Positions 54,301 through 61,880 of a stretch of DNA of 64,000 nt are shown here, one piece after another. This DNA is from Phycisphaerae bacterium (GTDB lineage: Bacteria; Planctomycetota; Phycisphaerae; Phycisphaerales; UBA1924), in NCBI GenBank assembly GCA_030432255.1, contig JAUIHS010000003.1:1-64000 (forward strand). Direction: 5' to 3'. The notes beneath the pieces are model-generated. The model was given only the letters and a program-made list of their open reading frames with translations. It searched no databases and was not told where the DNA came from. The translations under genes and the position numbers were made by a program. Every line of letters starts with the position of its first letter. Position 1 is the stretch's first letter.

Positions 54301-56731
54301 CGGGTCGACCATCCTCGGTGCCGATACGGTGATCAACGCCTCGGCCCTCGACTTCCAGGGATCGCTGGACTCGGATGGCACGGCCCGTGATCTCACCGTC
54401 AACGTCGACGGACTCGCCTCCTTCGACGAGGTCGGTGGCAACAGTGCCCTGGCGGATCTGATCACCGATGCTCCGGGCACCACGTCGCTGAGCGGTGATG
54501 TGACTGCCGGAAACATGACCTTCAACGATGATGTGAGTGTCGCGGTCGATCTCGCGCTCAATGGTGCATCGTCGGTCACGATCAACGACGCGCTGGACGG
54601 TAACGGAAATGATGTGACCATCAACGCCGACGAGACATTCCTCAACGGCGAGGTCATGGATGTCGGAACGCTGATGACCGATGCCGACGGCACAACATTC
54701 ATCGGTACCGACTCGATCGCCGGTGAACAGTTGCTCTTCAACGACGATGTGGTCCTTTCAGATGCCATCCCGGGTGGCCTGGTGGAGATCGAAGGCGGTC
54801 AACTGATCCGCTTCGGTCAGACACTCAACGGCAGCATGATGACCGATCTCACCGTGACGGCACCGCAGACGGTCTTCACCGGTATTGTGTTCGGCATCGA
54901 TGAACTCCTGGTCAACGGTGCCGCCGATGTCGGGGCAGACATCAATGGTCGCCGCATCCGCTTCCTCGACGATGTGCAACTGCTCGGCGATGCCGTGATC
55001 GGTGACATCGACTCCATCACGGTGGGGCTTTCCGATACCGAGTCCGTGATCTTCGACGGCGTGGTGACCGCGGCCGACCTCGGTGGCGGTGATCGTGCTG
55101 ACCTGACGGTAGTCGCCCCTGCGATCGCCTTCAATGGTGGTTCGGTGGGACTGGGCGCCCTCGCAACCGAAGGCGTCACCACGATTCGATCCGACATGGA
55201 AACCTTCGAGGGCGCCACCTTCAATGGTGAGGTGCTTATCGCCGACAGCCTGACGATCAGGGACTCGGGCATGGGCAGCATCATCTTCATGGATACCCTC
55301 AACTCTGCCGAGGGAGCGCATGACCTCACGCTGGCCGTGAACTTCAACCCGGGTCCGTTCGATGCGATGGATCCGCGCGAGCCGATCATCGGGTTCAACT
55401 CAGACGTCGGTGGGGCCTCGCCCTTCGCGACCCTGACCCTTGGCGCCAGCCCGGCCGAGATTCCCGCCGTCGCAACGATTGTGGCCGGTCCGTTCGGACC
55501 CGATGGCCTGATCGACGAGAACGACGTCGCCGGCTGGGGCGGAATCACGTTCAACGCCGCCCAGATCCAGATGGGCATGCACCAGAAGATGTCCGTCTTC
55601 GGTGATGTAACCCTGAACGGTACAAGTTCAGTCCTGCTCAGCGACATCTCCGCCCTCGGGACGCTCAGCGTCAATTCTCCGATGATCCTTGTGCGCAACC
55701 GGGCCGGCGGACAGGTCGCGGGTGTCAACGGCAGTCAGTTCCAGGTCGGCGGTGATGTCGGCACAGACTTCGCGGCGGAGCGCATCGAGTTCAGTTCGAG
55801 ACCGCTCAACGAGAATGGCATCGGACGCTCCAATGCCATCTTCGCCGTCATCAACCCGCGGGATGTCAGTTCGACACTCGAGAACGCCACCATCAGTCTG
55901 CTCTCCGGCAGCCCCGAATTCGGCGATCTCTTCGGTTCCGCTGGTTCGCAGTCGGCGTTCCTCGATATTGCCGCGAGCGGCCCGCTGGCGGGCAACCTCG
56001 CGGACGTGGAAGGTGTCGCAGCCCTCCGCCAGCAGGCTGACGACGGCGAAGTCACCGCGTCGGCAACCGCTCCGCTGACGGTGCTTGAGCAGTTGCAGAC
56101 CTTCGAGGTCAACGTGGATCGCCCGTCCATCGATGTCCTGGTGGATGCCAAGAACGGTTACGCGACCTACAACGACGACCCGGCATTCCTCGAGGAGGAT
56201 GACAAGCGTCGCGGCATCATCACGATCAACCGCGTTCCCGCCGAGCCGGTCCTCGCCTTCTGGAGTGAGGTCGAGCGGTACGTTTATGGCGACGGCGCCG
56301 CACAGGACCTTGCATCTCTGCAGCAGTCGTTGATCCATCGCTTTGATGAGTTCATGTTCGCGGTTGAAGGTGAAGTTGAAGATGCGGGCACCGAATTCAA
56401 GACCTACCTCTCAGTCGTCGGGCGCGATCCGCAGGCCGCTGATGGTCTATATGACCAGCTCTGGCGACTCGGTCGGGCAACCGATGATCTGGAGAAGATG
56501 TACCTCTCCACCGCCGAGAGTGAGGAGGCCTTCAACAAGGTGACCAATCGACTCTGGGTCGGTGCGGACAAGTACATCCGCGACGAGATGGATGCGCGGC
56601 CGGAAGATGTGATGACCATCGAACAGTTCCGCCAGGTCATCAAGGCGTTCCAGTCAGCGCCGCAGCGTCTCGTCGATTCGAAACAGGAAGAGCCCGAGGT
56701 TGGGATGGAGGGAGACGGAGCCGCTGAATGA
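48329..56731 (+). CDS. TpsA giant exoprotein with filamentous-haemagglutinin TPS domain
   Basis: A 2800-residue secreted protein. The ATG at 48329 follows GGGGGAGG; upstream in-frame codons lie before that site. Signal peptide 1-30 (LCGTNVSLYA, GGDHV). TPS domain at about 31-250: RAFITQDGSITTIRVGRKT, LSANGIVYIVNPSGVMFGPN with the conserved NPSG at 114-117, and NTGAIHAPNG. Then roughly 2300 residues of beta-helix-type repeats rich in Asp, Gly, Thr and Val (LDGAVTLADDVD, ADGIEVVTSGGDVS). The last 200 residues are charged and helical, unlike the repeats (EDDKRRGIITINRV, RATDDLEKMYLSTAESEEAF). It is expected to cross the outer membrane through the TpsB encoded upstream and form a surface fibre or adhesin. 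It overlaps tssA by four bases. Confidence 0.88.
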   Translation: MKNRKNRSVQTIRAAALVAALCGTNVSLYAGGDHVKLNQILRGRAFITQDGSITTIRVGRKTILNYDRFNIPAGTTLKFVQPGKNSRVLNRIVGGTPTSIDGTLSANGIVYIVNPSGVMFGPNSTINVGGLYAAAGRISDADFLRNHNNFTDVQGPVTNHGVIQANKFAHLIGSNVTNTGAIHAPNGLVSLSAGDEVFLAERGSKVMVRVSDQPGSSPDAGPAIENAGYIESSGSTFTVGDVYSLAMRNTGSVKADRGTIRVEGNGDVINEGTLQAHSGQVHIDAGQGSVDVSGAIDVSGRGHGEYGGSVEVTGLSVDVRGADVDASGDLGGGTILLGGGFQGQGDLAHAEFTTVDAASTIRADAITAGNGGMIVAWSDSLTSIRGDLSARGGRLVGDGGIIETSSKLMLDIVVTPDVTASSGSGGLWLIDPNDIDIVAGNGDVNVTNTDPFTSLDDSAELGIELIYGALTGGANVMVVTDTAGADTELGDITLTVPFDLSMTAGTNSLTFDAHNNINIDAPITGGVGQVLNLNLIAGETINLNEAVDLNGGNFMSTSNEFNLNDMLTANNITIAQNTPAVRGFRIANVKLATELSLTPAEIDRMTAGGVLTLGDATGIVTRVFDDLELNANTTVLQGAAVRVDGNVRGDSSLTLASGALGIILDDVGASDVDNDLDVAGVVLDGAVTLADDVDFRIDANGGDATFTDTVEGFNLGTGDESLTVTDSGVTMINGSISGSGGAVGTDALTTVSFESVGQTTLNGVVIEGDLAHTGTAGINTLGGAIEAGNVTIDVAGAAMTGAITTNTLDLTSASLTAMGRYTAADITIDSGLTLLNQGFDATGAVQVTNSGNLSLSGADSTAGSFTATSTASPTANLASGITTTGGAIRFEGQDVNVSSGILLDTTSTVAAGADIFFGQAVSLPSDLTLDAGTNGTVTFTGPVGIPAATGVLSVANAGSVNSGTINAASVDMVAQNDLDLGDITTTALAGVDLMAPTMSLDGIIATGGGGAILNNTAGPLDVDGDFLLDGALQQMGAFPVMLNGDSYQTAGAVISFEGPVTLGNNVFISSANGAANGADIDFDASIDMDGFDLRLNSGLTGDMLFAVGVDILNGGDLVIDQVNSLTLQTVTVNSFTQADGQGVTTIDGVMTTSGTNAAGNGVDITTTDLEINAAVNAPGNTVALASPDDIGIEDNGTTFNLTNADLDFIESENITVTSLAGGITIATDNMVAQDEENFAFRAADDITLNGDVSTLGSVATVDGGLDFQTNTVINAPLVTLDTTDGAISFGDGAQSAGGMTNSLTLEAGTAAISVTGTIGAGDRLDQFTATGGTIDVESVLTTGTQTYTANTLNVNGGLLDVDATGTLDGAGNAVLVDADLRVPVGPTTVNADAGDIRINGTVDGPFQLGLFASNGDVFLCETVGGVTPLASFGAFGQNVMIADVGTTTAPGVTGTLTVTAADTIFFKGDNYRANNQFWTAQMLFDQELAGGTKTFTIDSGNIFFTGAGSSILRDGLVMNVDALAGDVVFQGRIFGDTTSGAVETLNLTATDRIDLFGNVGDNVADGFVVPLAEAGRMGVLTAEAGNVARVQDVRTTGMQLYNETSGGTLLIEGSRLDASGGTITVGSSGMLAPTLLANNVTVSTGGLLGQNVNFNGTVDSDGMANHSLLVTTGAASIGFGDDIGLAGDLAASRLTSLTANGGRITFGGDVSVTSFILVNGASILDDRDDDRVIFMSNGGTVTFNGTIDAAVADGIEVVTSGGDVSFNGNVGGSSPVGFLHADVDGGQVNMGGDVTTSGVAIAGNGLHSETVLLDGATELTDTDGRVVIDGNGGDVRLAGPVDSAAGNGLEVVTDGGNIALDADLGSADALAFVNLDSNGTSTGTVSLGGNITTTGDEIGTGADGEEHTETIRVDGGATLTGNVTLTSADGDVRFADTLDGSNILTVDAGSGMTTFDGAVGGTTELTELMVSADEININGGSVSTDGEQTYDGSTILGADTVINASALDFQGSLDSDGTARDLTVNVDGLASFDEVGGNSALADLITDAPGTTSLSGDVTAGNMTFNDDVSVAVDLALNGASSVTINDALDGNGNDVTINADETFLNGEVMDVGTLMTDADGTTFIGTDSIAGEQLLFNDDVVLSDAIPGGLVEIEGGQLIRFGQTLNGSMMTDLTVTAPQTVFTGIVFGIDELLVNGAADVGADINGRRIRFLDDVQLLGDAVIGDIDSITVGLSDTESVIFDGVVTAADLGGGDRADLTVVAPAIAFNGGSVGLGALATEGVTTIRSDMETFEGATFNGEVLIADSLTIRDSGMGSIIFMDTLNSAEGAHDLTLAVNFNPGPFDAMDPREPIIGFNSDVGGASPFATLTLGASPAEIPAVATIVAGPFGPDGLIDENDVAGWGGITFNAAQIQMGMHQKMSVFGDVTLNGTSSVLLSDISALGTLSVNSPMILVRNRAGGQVAGVNGSQFQVGGDVGTDFAAERIEFSSRPLNENGIGRSNAIFAVINPRDVSSTLENATISLLSGSPEFGDLFGSAGSQSAFLDIAASGPLAGNLADVEGVAALRQQADDGEVTASATAPLTVLEQLQTFEVNVDRPSIDVLVDAKNGYATYNDDPAFLEEDDKRRGIITINRVPAEPVLAFWSEVERYVYGDGAAQDLASLQQSLIHRFDEFMFAVEGEVEDAGTEFKTYLSVVGRDPQAADGLYDQLWRLGRATDDLEKMYLSTAESEEAFNKVTNRLWVGADKYIRDEMDARPEDVMTIEQFRQVIKAFQSAPQRLVDSKQEEPEVGMEGDGAAE

Positions 56732-57780
56732 GCACACTTGATCTGGAGCAGTTGCTGGCACCCATCGAGGGCGAGCAACCCTGCGGCCGCGATCTGTTTG
56801 ACGATCCGCGCTTCTACGCCATTCAGCAGGCGATGCAGGGGCAGCCCGCCCGGGAGATGGGTGACAGCGTGATCGCCGCGGTCCCGCCGGACTACGCGAC
56901 TGCTGTCTCTGGCTGTCTCCGTCTGCTTCGTGAGTCGCGTGATCTCCGTCTCGCCGTGACCCTGGCCGATGGTCTCCTGGCGCAGAAGGGTCATCCCGGT
57001 TTCAACGAGGGCCTCCGTCTGCTCGAGGGGCTCATTGAGAAGCACTGGGCGCACGTCTATCCGGTGCTCGAAGACGGCGACCCGCTCAACCGCGTGGTGG
57101 CCATCGAGGCCTTCAACGAGTTCCGGTTCACCCACCGGATTCGGCAGGCGCCGCTCCTTCCGGACTCTGAGTTTTCACAGCGTGACTACGCGATCGCTGT
57201 CGGGCACGAGCAGCCGACGGAGGCGGACGTCGAAGCCGGACTGCCCTCGCTCGGTGAGTTCCAGGAATCGCTCGCGTCCACGAACCTGGCAGATCTCAAG
57301 GCAGCCGCGGCGACCATCCAGTCCTCGATTGACCTGGTTGAGTCCATCGGCAAGCTGATGTACGAGCGTGGCGGCTCAGATGCCATCGTCCGCCTGGACG
57401 ACGTGCTGGCCAAGCTCAGGCTGTGCCTCAAGCCACTTACCGAGGCCCTCGAGCAGCGTGGCGATGAGCCGGAAGCTGCTGTCGAGCAAGTACTTGGCGA
57501 CGGGGGAGCGGCGCCGGCTGCCGCCGGTCCGGGTGGTGGTGCGGGTGGCGCGCTTCCGGGCGCACTTCAGAGTCGCCAGCAGGCTCGTCAGGCAATCGAA
57601 CTTGCGATCCGGTACTTTGAGGCGCATGAACCGTCACATCCGGCACCAATCCTGCTCCGGCGCGCGCAGGGCTTGCTCGACAAACCCTTCCTCGATGTAA
57701 TCGAAGGATTGTTCCCCAATGACGCTGACCTGCTGTCCAGCATCCGCAAACTGCTCCAGATTCCGACTGACGGATCCTGA
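56728..57780 (+). CDS. tssA: Type VI secretion protein TssA
   Basis: The product is 350 residues. An N-terminal ImpA_N domain (STLDLEQLLAPIEGEQPCGRDLFDDP, about 1-120) is the defining feature: LLAPIxxxxPxGxDLRYD-like, here DLFDDPRF. It is followed by AxxLAxGLL and GLRLLEGLIEKHWAHVYPVLED. The C-terminal part is Gly/Ala-rich (GGAAPAAAGPGGGAGG) and ends in RAQGLLDKPFLDVI, seen in many TssA proteins. TssA caps and organises sheath assembly from the baseplate. Its ATG is inside the stop of the TpsA gene (ATGA), so it is translated from the same message. It is cytoplasmic. Confidence 0.93.
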   Translation: MSTLDLEQLLAPIEGEQPCGRDLFDDPRFYAIQQAMQGQPAREMGDSVIAAVPPDYATAVSGCLRLLRESRDLRLAVTLADGLLAQKGHPGFNEGLRLLEGLIEKHWAHVYPVLEDGDPLNRVVAIEAFNEFRFTHRIRQAPLLPDSEFSQRDYAIAVGHEQPTEADVEAGLPSLGEFQESLASTNLADLKAAAATIQSSIDLVESIGKLMYERGGSDAIVRLDDVLAKLRLCLKPLTEALEQRGDEPEAAVEQVLGDGGAAPAAAGPGGGAGGALPGALQSRQQARQAIELAIRYFEAHEPSHPAPILLRRAQGLLDKPFLDVIEGLFPNDADLLSSIRKLLQIPTDGS

Positions 57781-57815
57781 GACTCGCGCGGCAATTCACC
57801 AGAGGAGACTTCACC

Positions 57816-58298
57816 ATGGGTAAATCAAGTCAGAAGTTCATCGGGCGGAATCGTCCGCCGCGCGTGCATATCTCCTACGACCTGGACGTCAACGGTCCCA
57901 AGAAGGTCGAGTTGCCTTTTGTCATGGGTGTCCTGGCGGATCTGTCGGGCAAGTCGGAGAACCCGCTCCCGGCGATCGACGAGCGGAAGTTCCTCGAGTT
58001 CGATGGTGAGAACTTCGATGCCCGCATGGAGGCCATCGCCCCCCGAGCGGCGTTCCAGGTTGACAACAAGGTCACCGGTGAGGGCAAGCTTGCGGTGGAC
58101 CTGACCTTCAACAGCATGGAGGACTTCTCGCCGGATGCCGTTGCGCGGAACACGGAAGGCCTTCAGGGTCTCGTCAACAAGCGCGATCAGCTCCAGCGTC
58201 TCAAGGGCTGGATCGACGGCAAGAGCAAGGCGGAGAAGATGATCTCCGAACTCATGAGCGATCCCGAACTCGAGAACCTCGGTGGAGGGGAGGGCTGA
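57816..58298 (+). CDS. tssB: Type VI secretion sheath protein TssB
   Basis: A 160-residue protein matching the TssB/VipA family in length. Typical sequence includes SSQKFIGRNRPPRVHISYDLD, ELPFVMGVLADLSGKSE, RKFLEFDGENFDARMEAIAPRAAFQVDN and LTFNSMEDFSPDAVARN, all family landmarks, and a helical C-terminus that ends EKMISELMSDPELENL. With TssC it forms the contractile sheath. The ATG is preceded by GAGGAG. It lies 35 bp after tssA and 3 bp before tssC. Confidence 0.97.
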   Translation: MGKSSQKFIGRNRPPRVHISYDLDVNGPKKVELPFVMGVLADLSGKSENPLPAIDERKFLEFDGENFDARMEAIAPRAAFQVDNKVTGEGKLAVDLTFNSMEDFSPDAVARNTEGLQGLVNKRDQLQRLKGWIDGKSKAEKMISELMSDPELENLGGGEG

Positions 58299-58301
58299 TC
58301 C

Positions 58302-59816
58302 ATGAATGAAGAACAGGCAGCACAGGAACCGCAGCAGGAAGCACCCGCCGTCGAGACGACGGAGGCCGCAGCATCTCCGCTGCAGGATATCCTCAAGAAG
58401 AATCCGAAGGTCGGCGCCGTTGCCAAAGACATCAAGCAGGACGAGGGGGTCGTCGGCGATGCCTTGGCCGTCCTCATGGAAGAGTTCAAACGCGACGCCA
58501 ATCTCGTACCGGATGACACGATGCACGTCATCGAGTCGCTCCTCTCCCGGATCGACAAGGTCCTTGAGGCGCAGGTCAACGAGATTCTCCATCATCCCGA
58601 CTTCCAGAAGCTCGAGTCCGCATGGCGAGGTCTCCACTACCTCGTCAACAACAGCGAGACCGGTCCGCAACTCCAGATCCGCGTGATGAACGTGCAGAAG
58701 GATGAGCTTCGCAAGATGTTCACCCGCTACCCGGGCACACGTTTCGATCAGAGCCCGCTCTTCAAGCGCATCTACGAAGACGAATTCGGCACGCCCGGCG
58801 GCAAGCCGTACGGCGCGCTGATCGGCGACTACGAGTTCGACCACACCGCGCCGGACATGACCGTCCTCGAAGGCATGTCCAAGATCGCGGCAGCCGCCCA
58901 CGCGCCGTTCCTGGCGGCTGCGGGTCCGACGGTCATGAACTTCGAGAGCTGGCAGGAGCTGCCCAAGCCCGTTGACATCACCAAGAAGATGATGGACCCG
59001 AGCTACGCCCGCTGGCACTCGTTCCGCGACAGCGAGGACTCCCGCTACGTCGGTCTGTGCATGCCACGCTTCCTGGGGCGGGAGCCCTGGGGGCCCACGA
59101 CCAGGATCGCGGACGGCTTCGAGACCTTTGAAGAGGATTGCGAGGGCACGGACCACACGCGCTATCTCTGGTGCAACGCGGCCTATGCCATGGCGGCCCG
59201 CCTGACCGACGCCTTCGCAAACTACGGCTGGACCTGCCAGATCCGCGGCCACAACTCGGGCGGACGCGTGGAGGGGCTTCCCCTGCACACCTTCCCGACG
59301 GACGACGGCGGTGTCGACCAGAAGTGCCCCACGGAGGTCGCAATCACCGATCGGCGCGAGAAGGAACTGGCCGACAACGGGTTCATCCCGCTCTCCCACT
59401 ACAAAAATACTGACTATGCCGTCTTTTTCGGCGCACAATCGGCACAGAAACCCGCTTCCTTTGACAACCCGGACGACACGGCAAAGGCACAACTCGCTGC
59501 AAGACTCCCGTATATGTTCGCCTGTTGCCGCTTCGCTCATTACCTCAAGTGCATGGTTCGAGATCAGGTCGGCGAATTGACGTCGAAGGAAGAAATGAGA
59601 AAGAGCCTGAACAACTGGATCATGAACTACGTCGAGCCGGACGAGTCCGCCGACCAGGTGCGGAAGGCCAAGCGCCCCCTCGCCGCCGCGGAGGTCATCG
59701 TTCAGGATGTCGAAGGCAACCCCGGTTACTACGACGCGAAGTTCGTCCTGGTCCCGCATTACCAGCTCGAGGGCGTGAACATCAAGATGACGCTCTCTTC
59801 CAAGCTCGGAGATTGA
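58302..59816 (+). CDS. tssC: Type VI secretion sheath protein TssC
   Basis: A 504-residue protein, normal for TssC/VipB. The N-terminus is Gln/Glu/Ala-rich. Then come family landmarks AQVNEILHHPDFQKLESAWRGL, YEDEFGTPGGKPYGALIGDYEF, PDMTVLEGMSKIAAAAHAPFLAA, RFLGREPWGPTTRIADGF, AYAMAARLTDAFANYGWTCQI and GLPLHTFPTDDGG. The C-terminus has ACCRFAHYLKCMVRDQVG and PGYYDAKFVLVPHYQLEGVN. It interlocks with TssB to build the sheath that propels Hcp. It starts 3 bp after the TssB stop and shares its transcript. Confidence 0.98.
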   Translation: MNEEQAAQEPQQEAPAVETTEAAASPLQDILKKNPKVGAVAKDIKQDEGVVGDALAVLMEEFKRDANLVPDDTMHVIESLLSRIDKVLEAQVNEILHHPDFQKLESAWRGLHYLVNNSETGPQLQIRVMNVQKDELRKMFTRYPGTRFDQSPLFKRIYEDEFGTPGGKPYGALIGDYEFDHTAPDMTVLEGMSKIAAAAHAPFLAAAGPTVMNFESWQELPKPVDITKKMMDPSYARWHSFRDSEDSRYVGLCMPRFLGREPWGPTTRIADGFETFEEDCEGTDHTRYLWCNAAYAMAARLTDAFANYGWTCQIRGHNSGGRVEGLPLHTFPTDDGGVDQKCPTEVAITDRREKELADNGFIPLSHYKNTDYAVFFGAQSAQKPASFDNPDDTAKAQLAARLPYMFACCRFAHYLKCMVRDQVGELTSKEEMRKSLNNWIMNYVEPDESADQVRKAKRPLAAAEVIVQDVEGNPGYYDAKFVLVPHYQLEGVNIKMTLSSKLGD

Positions 59817-59891
59817 AACAACGCGGCAGGCGCCTGAGTCGGTCCTCCGCCGAGTTCAAAACAAGCTCAACGAAGATCAAGGAGATCACCA

Positions 59892-60410
59892 ATGGCAGCA
59901 ACACTCGACGGATTCTGCAAGATCGATGGCGTTGATGGACCCTCGACGGCCAAGGGGCACGAGGGATGGCTCGAGATCCTGCGTTTCGAGCATCAGCTCA
60001 GCCAGGCCACCACCGCTCGCTCTGCCAGCGGTGCCGGTCCGACCGAGCGCGTCAACATCGCAGATTTCAAGATCCTCAAGGCGCTCGACAAGACCTCGCC
60101 CAAGCTCTACCTGCTCTGCTGCAAGGGTGAAGTGATTCCGACGGTGACCGTCGAACTCGCCCGCGCCGTCGGCAACCAGGAGACTTACATGCAGTGGGTC
60201 TTCAGCGACGTCGTCATCAGCGGTGTGTCGCCCCAGGGCGGCGGTTCCACCTCCACCGATTCCGACGAGGGTGAAGCCTTCCCGACCGAATACGTGACGT
60301 TCAACGCCTCGGCGGTCGACTGGTCCTACACCCCGTTCAAGAAGGACGGCAGCAAGGACGCCGCGATCATGTCCGGCTGGGATCTCACGCTCAACGCCCC
60401 GAAGGGCTGA
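59892..60410 (+). CDS. hcp: Type VI secretion tube protein Hcp (TssD)
   Basis: A 172-residue Hcp1-type protein. Typical features are the start DGFCKIDGVDGPSTAKGHEGW, LEILRFEHQLSQ, FKILKALDKTSPKLYLLCCKGEVI, ETYMQWVFSDVVISGVSP and FPTEYVTFNASAVDWSY, with an end GWDLTLN. Hcp rings stack into the tube that is pushed out by the sheath. It has no C-terminal extension, so it is a structural Hcp rather than a toxin-fused one. It follows tssC by 75 bp and is followed by an intrinsic terminator at 60463-60500, so it is probably the last gene of the abundantly transcribed part. Confidence 0.97.
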   Translation: MAATLDGFCKIDGVDGPSTAKGHEGWLEILRFEHQLSQATTARSASGAGPTERVNIADFKILKALDKTSPKLYLLCCKGEVIPTVTVELARAVGNQETYMQWVFSDVVISGVSPQGGGSTSTDSDEGEAFPTEYVTFNASAVDWSYTPFKKDGSKDAAIMSGWDLTLNAPKG

Positions 60411-60462
60411 GCGGAATCTCAGCATCCATGGCTGCAGTGTCGCTGCCAGCACGTACAATGCA

Positions 60463-60500
60463 CCCTTCGTCCGGCACAGGTCGGGCGAAGGGTTTTTCTT
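60463..60500 (+). terminator. Intrinsic terminator inside the T6SS operon
   Basis: CCCTTCG and CGAAGGG form a 7-bp stem with an inner CCG/CGG pairing around a small loop, followed directly by TTTTTCTT. It lies between hcp and tagJ. A -10-like TACAAT lies just before it at 60454-60459 but has no good -35. Partial termination here would give more tssA-tssC-hcp message than tagJ-tssE-tssF-tssG message. Confidence 0.82.
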
Positions 60501-60526
60501 AACGCCAGTCCCGGAGGCTGCTGTCC

Positions 60527-61363
60527 ATGACCCTCGCTGCCGATCTGATCGCTCAGGGGCGCGTCGACGACGCGCTGGAAGAGGTGAAGCAGCAGGTCCG
60601 CAAGGCACCCGCCGATGCAGGCCTCCGTGGCTTCCTGTACCAGCTCTTCCTCGTGAAAGGCGAATGGGATCGTGCTCTCACACAGCTCGATGCCATCGGC
60701 TCTCTCGACCCGGGGCGCGCCGTTGAACTCATGGTCACCCGCACGGCGATCGAGTGCGAGCGTGCCCGCGCCCGAGTCTTTGGCAAGGGGAGTCCTCCCT
60801 TCGTTCACGGCCAGGCACAGAAGTGGATGTCCGACCTGCTCCAGGCCAACATCGCCTTCGCCGCCTCCCGCTTCGAAGAAGCAGAGACGCTCCGTGACCA
60901 GGCGCTCGAAGCGGCCCCGGCCACCGCGGGCTCCATCGACGGCACACCGTTCGAGTGGCTCTCCGATACCGACCATCGCCTCGGTCCGGTGCTGGAGTGC
61001 TTTGTCCAGGGACAGTACATGTGGGTGCCCTTCAATACGATCGCATCCATCAGGATCGAGGAGCCGCAGTTCCTTCAGAATGCCCTCTGGGCTTCGGCGG
61101 TGGTGACGTGGTCTGACGGCTCCGCCGCCGCCATCCTGCTCCCGGCACGTTATCCCGGCCACCCCGATGGCAGGATTGCTCCGGATGATCAGCACCTGCT
61201 TGGCCGCGCCACCAGCTACGAGGCCTTTGGCGATCCGGAGACGGGCATCGTCATCGGGCTTGGCCAGAAGGTGCTCGCGTCCGATGCCGAGGACTATCCG
61301 CTGCTTGGTGTCCGTGAGATCACCTTCGACACGATTGATCCTGACGAGACCCGGAGCCTCTGA
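60527..61363 (+). CDS. tagJ: Type VI secretion accessory protein TagJ (ImpE)
   Basis: A 278-residue protein. It begins with TPR-like helices (AADLIAQGRVDDALEEVKQQVRKAP, AGLRGFLYQLFLVKGEWDRALTQLDAI). The C-terminal half has the ImpE core with FEWLSDTDHRLGPVLECFV, GQYMWVPFNTIASIRIEEPQ, PARYPGHPDGRIAPDDQHLLGRATSYE and ending VREITFD. TagJ binds the N-terminal helix of TssB and is thought to help in sheath recycling. It has its own ATG, 26 bp after the terminator's T-run. Its stop overlaps the tssE start (TGATG). Confidence 0.95.
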   Translation: MTLAADLIAQGRVDDALEEVKQQVRKAPADAGLRGFLYQLFLVKGEWDRALTQLDAIGSLDPGRAVELMVTRTAIECERARARVFGKGSPPFVHGQAQKWMSDLLQANIAFAASRFEEAETLRDQALEAAPATAGSIDGTPFEWLSDTDHRLGPVLECFVQGQYMWVPFNTIASIRIEEPQFLQNALWASAVVTWSDGSAAAILLPARYPGHPDGRIAPDDQHLLGRATSYEAFGDPETGIVIGLGQKVLASDAEDYPLLGVREITFDTIDPDETRSL

Positions 61364-61875
61364 TGTACGTTGGACAGCGCAGGCGCGAACAGGCCGAGCC
61401 GGACCGGGCGCTGCCCTCCCTGATCGATCGGTTGAAGGTCAATGATCCTCCCGATGATGGTCACCACGTCGAGGAACTGAAGCAGATATTGATTCGCGAT
61501 CTCACCGCACTCATGAATGCCCGCCGCTTCTTCGACGGGAGGGACGAAGAAGATGTATCACCTCAGTTGCGCGCGTCGGTGTTGAACTTCGGTATTCCGG
61601 ACTTCTGCGGCTCAACCACCGATACCGAACAACTCACCATGCTGAGGCGGGCAGTGCAGGACTCGATCGCGAGGTACGAGCCGCGCCTGCGACTCATCGG
61701 GCAGGACGCGGTGCGTGTGATCACCAAGTCCCTCGCCGGTCGGCCCGTTCTGCTGCTCGAAATTGAGGGCGATCTTCGCAGCGATCCCTATCCGGTCCAC
61801 CTGCGGATCCAGACCGAGATCGATCGGGAGACCGGGGTATGCAAAGTCACTTCCGAAGAGTCCGCCACTGACTGA
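61363..61875 (+). CDS. tssE: Type VI secretion baseplate protein TssE
   Basis: A 170-residue GPW/gp25 family protein. The start overlaps the stop of tagJ by one base. Landmarks are ALPSLIDRLKV at the start, LKQILIRDLTALMNARRFFDG, SVLNFGIPDFCGSTTD, ARYEPRLRLIGQDAVRVI and LEIEGDLRSDPYPVHLRIQTEID. TssE is the small wedge subunit of the baseplate and resembles T4 gp25. It is followed by tssF after 5 bp. Confidence 0.96.
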   Translation: MYVGQRRREQAEPDRALPSLIDRLKVNDPPDDGHHVEELKQILIRDLTALMNARRFFDGRDEEDVSPQLRASVLNFGIPDFCGSTTDTEQLTMLRRAVQDSIARYEPRLRLIGQDAVRVITKSLAGRPVLLLEIEGDLRSDPYPVHLRIQTEIDRETGVCKVTSEESATD

Positions 61876-61880
61876 CGCCC

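Noticed and set aside
49165-56340. Several Ser/Val-rich frames of 100-400 codons antisense to tpsA
   Set aside because: They arise because the repeats of tpsA use a restricted codon set. None has a start signal or a known domain.
57825-59759. Open frame of 644 codons on the minus strand across tssB and tssC
   Set aside because: It mirrors two unmistakable T6SS genes, has no recognisable motif and no ribosome site, and is a composition artefact.
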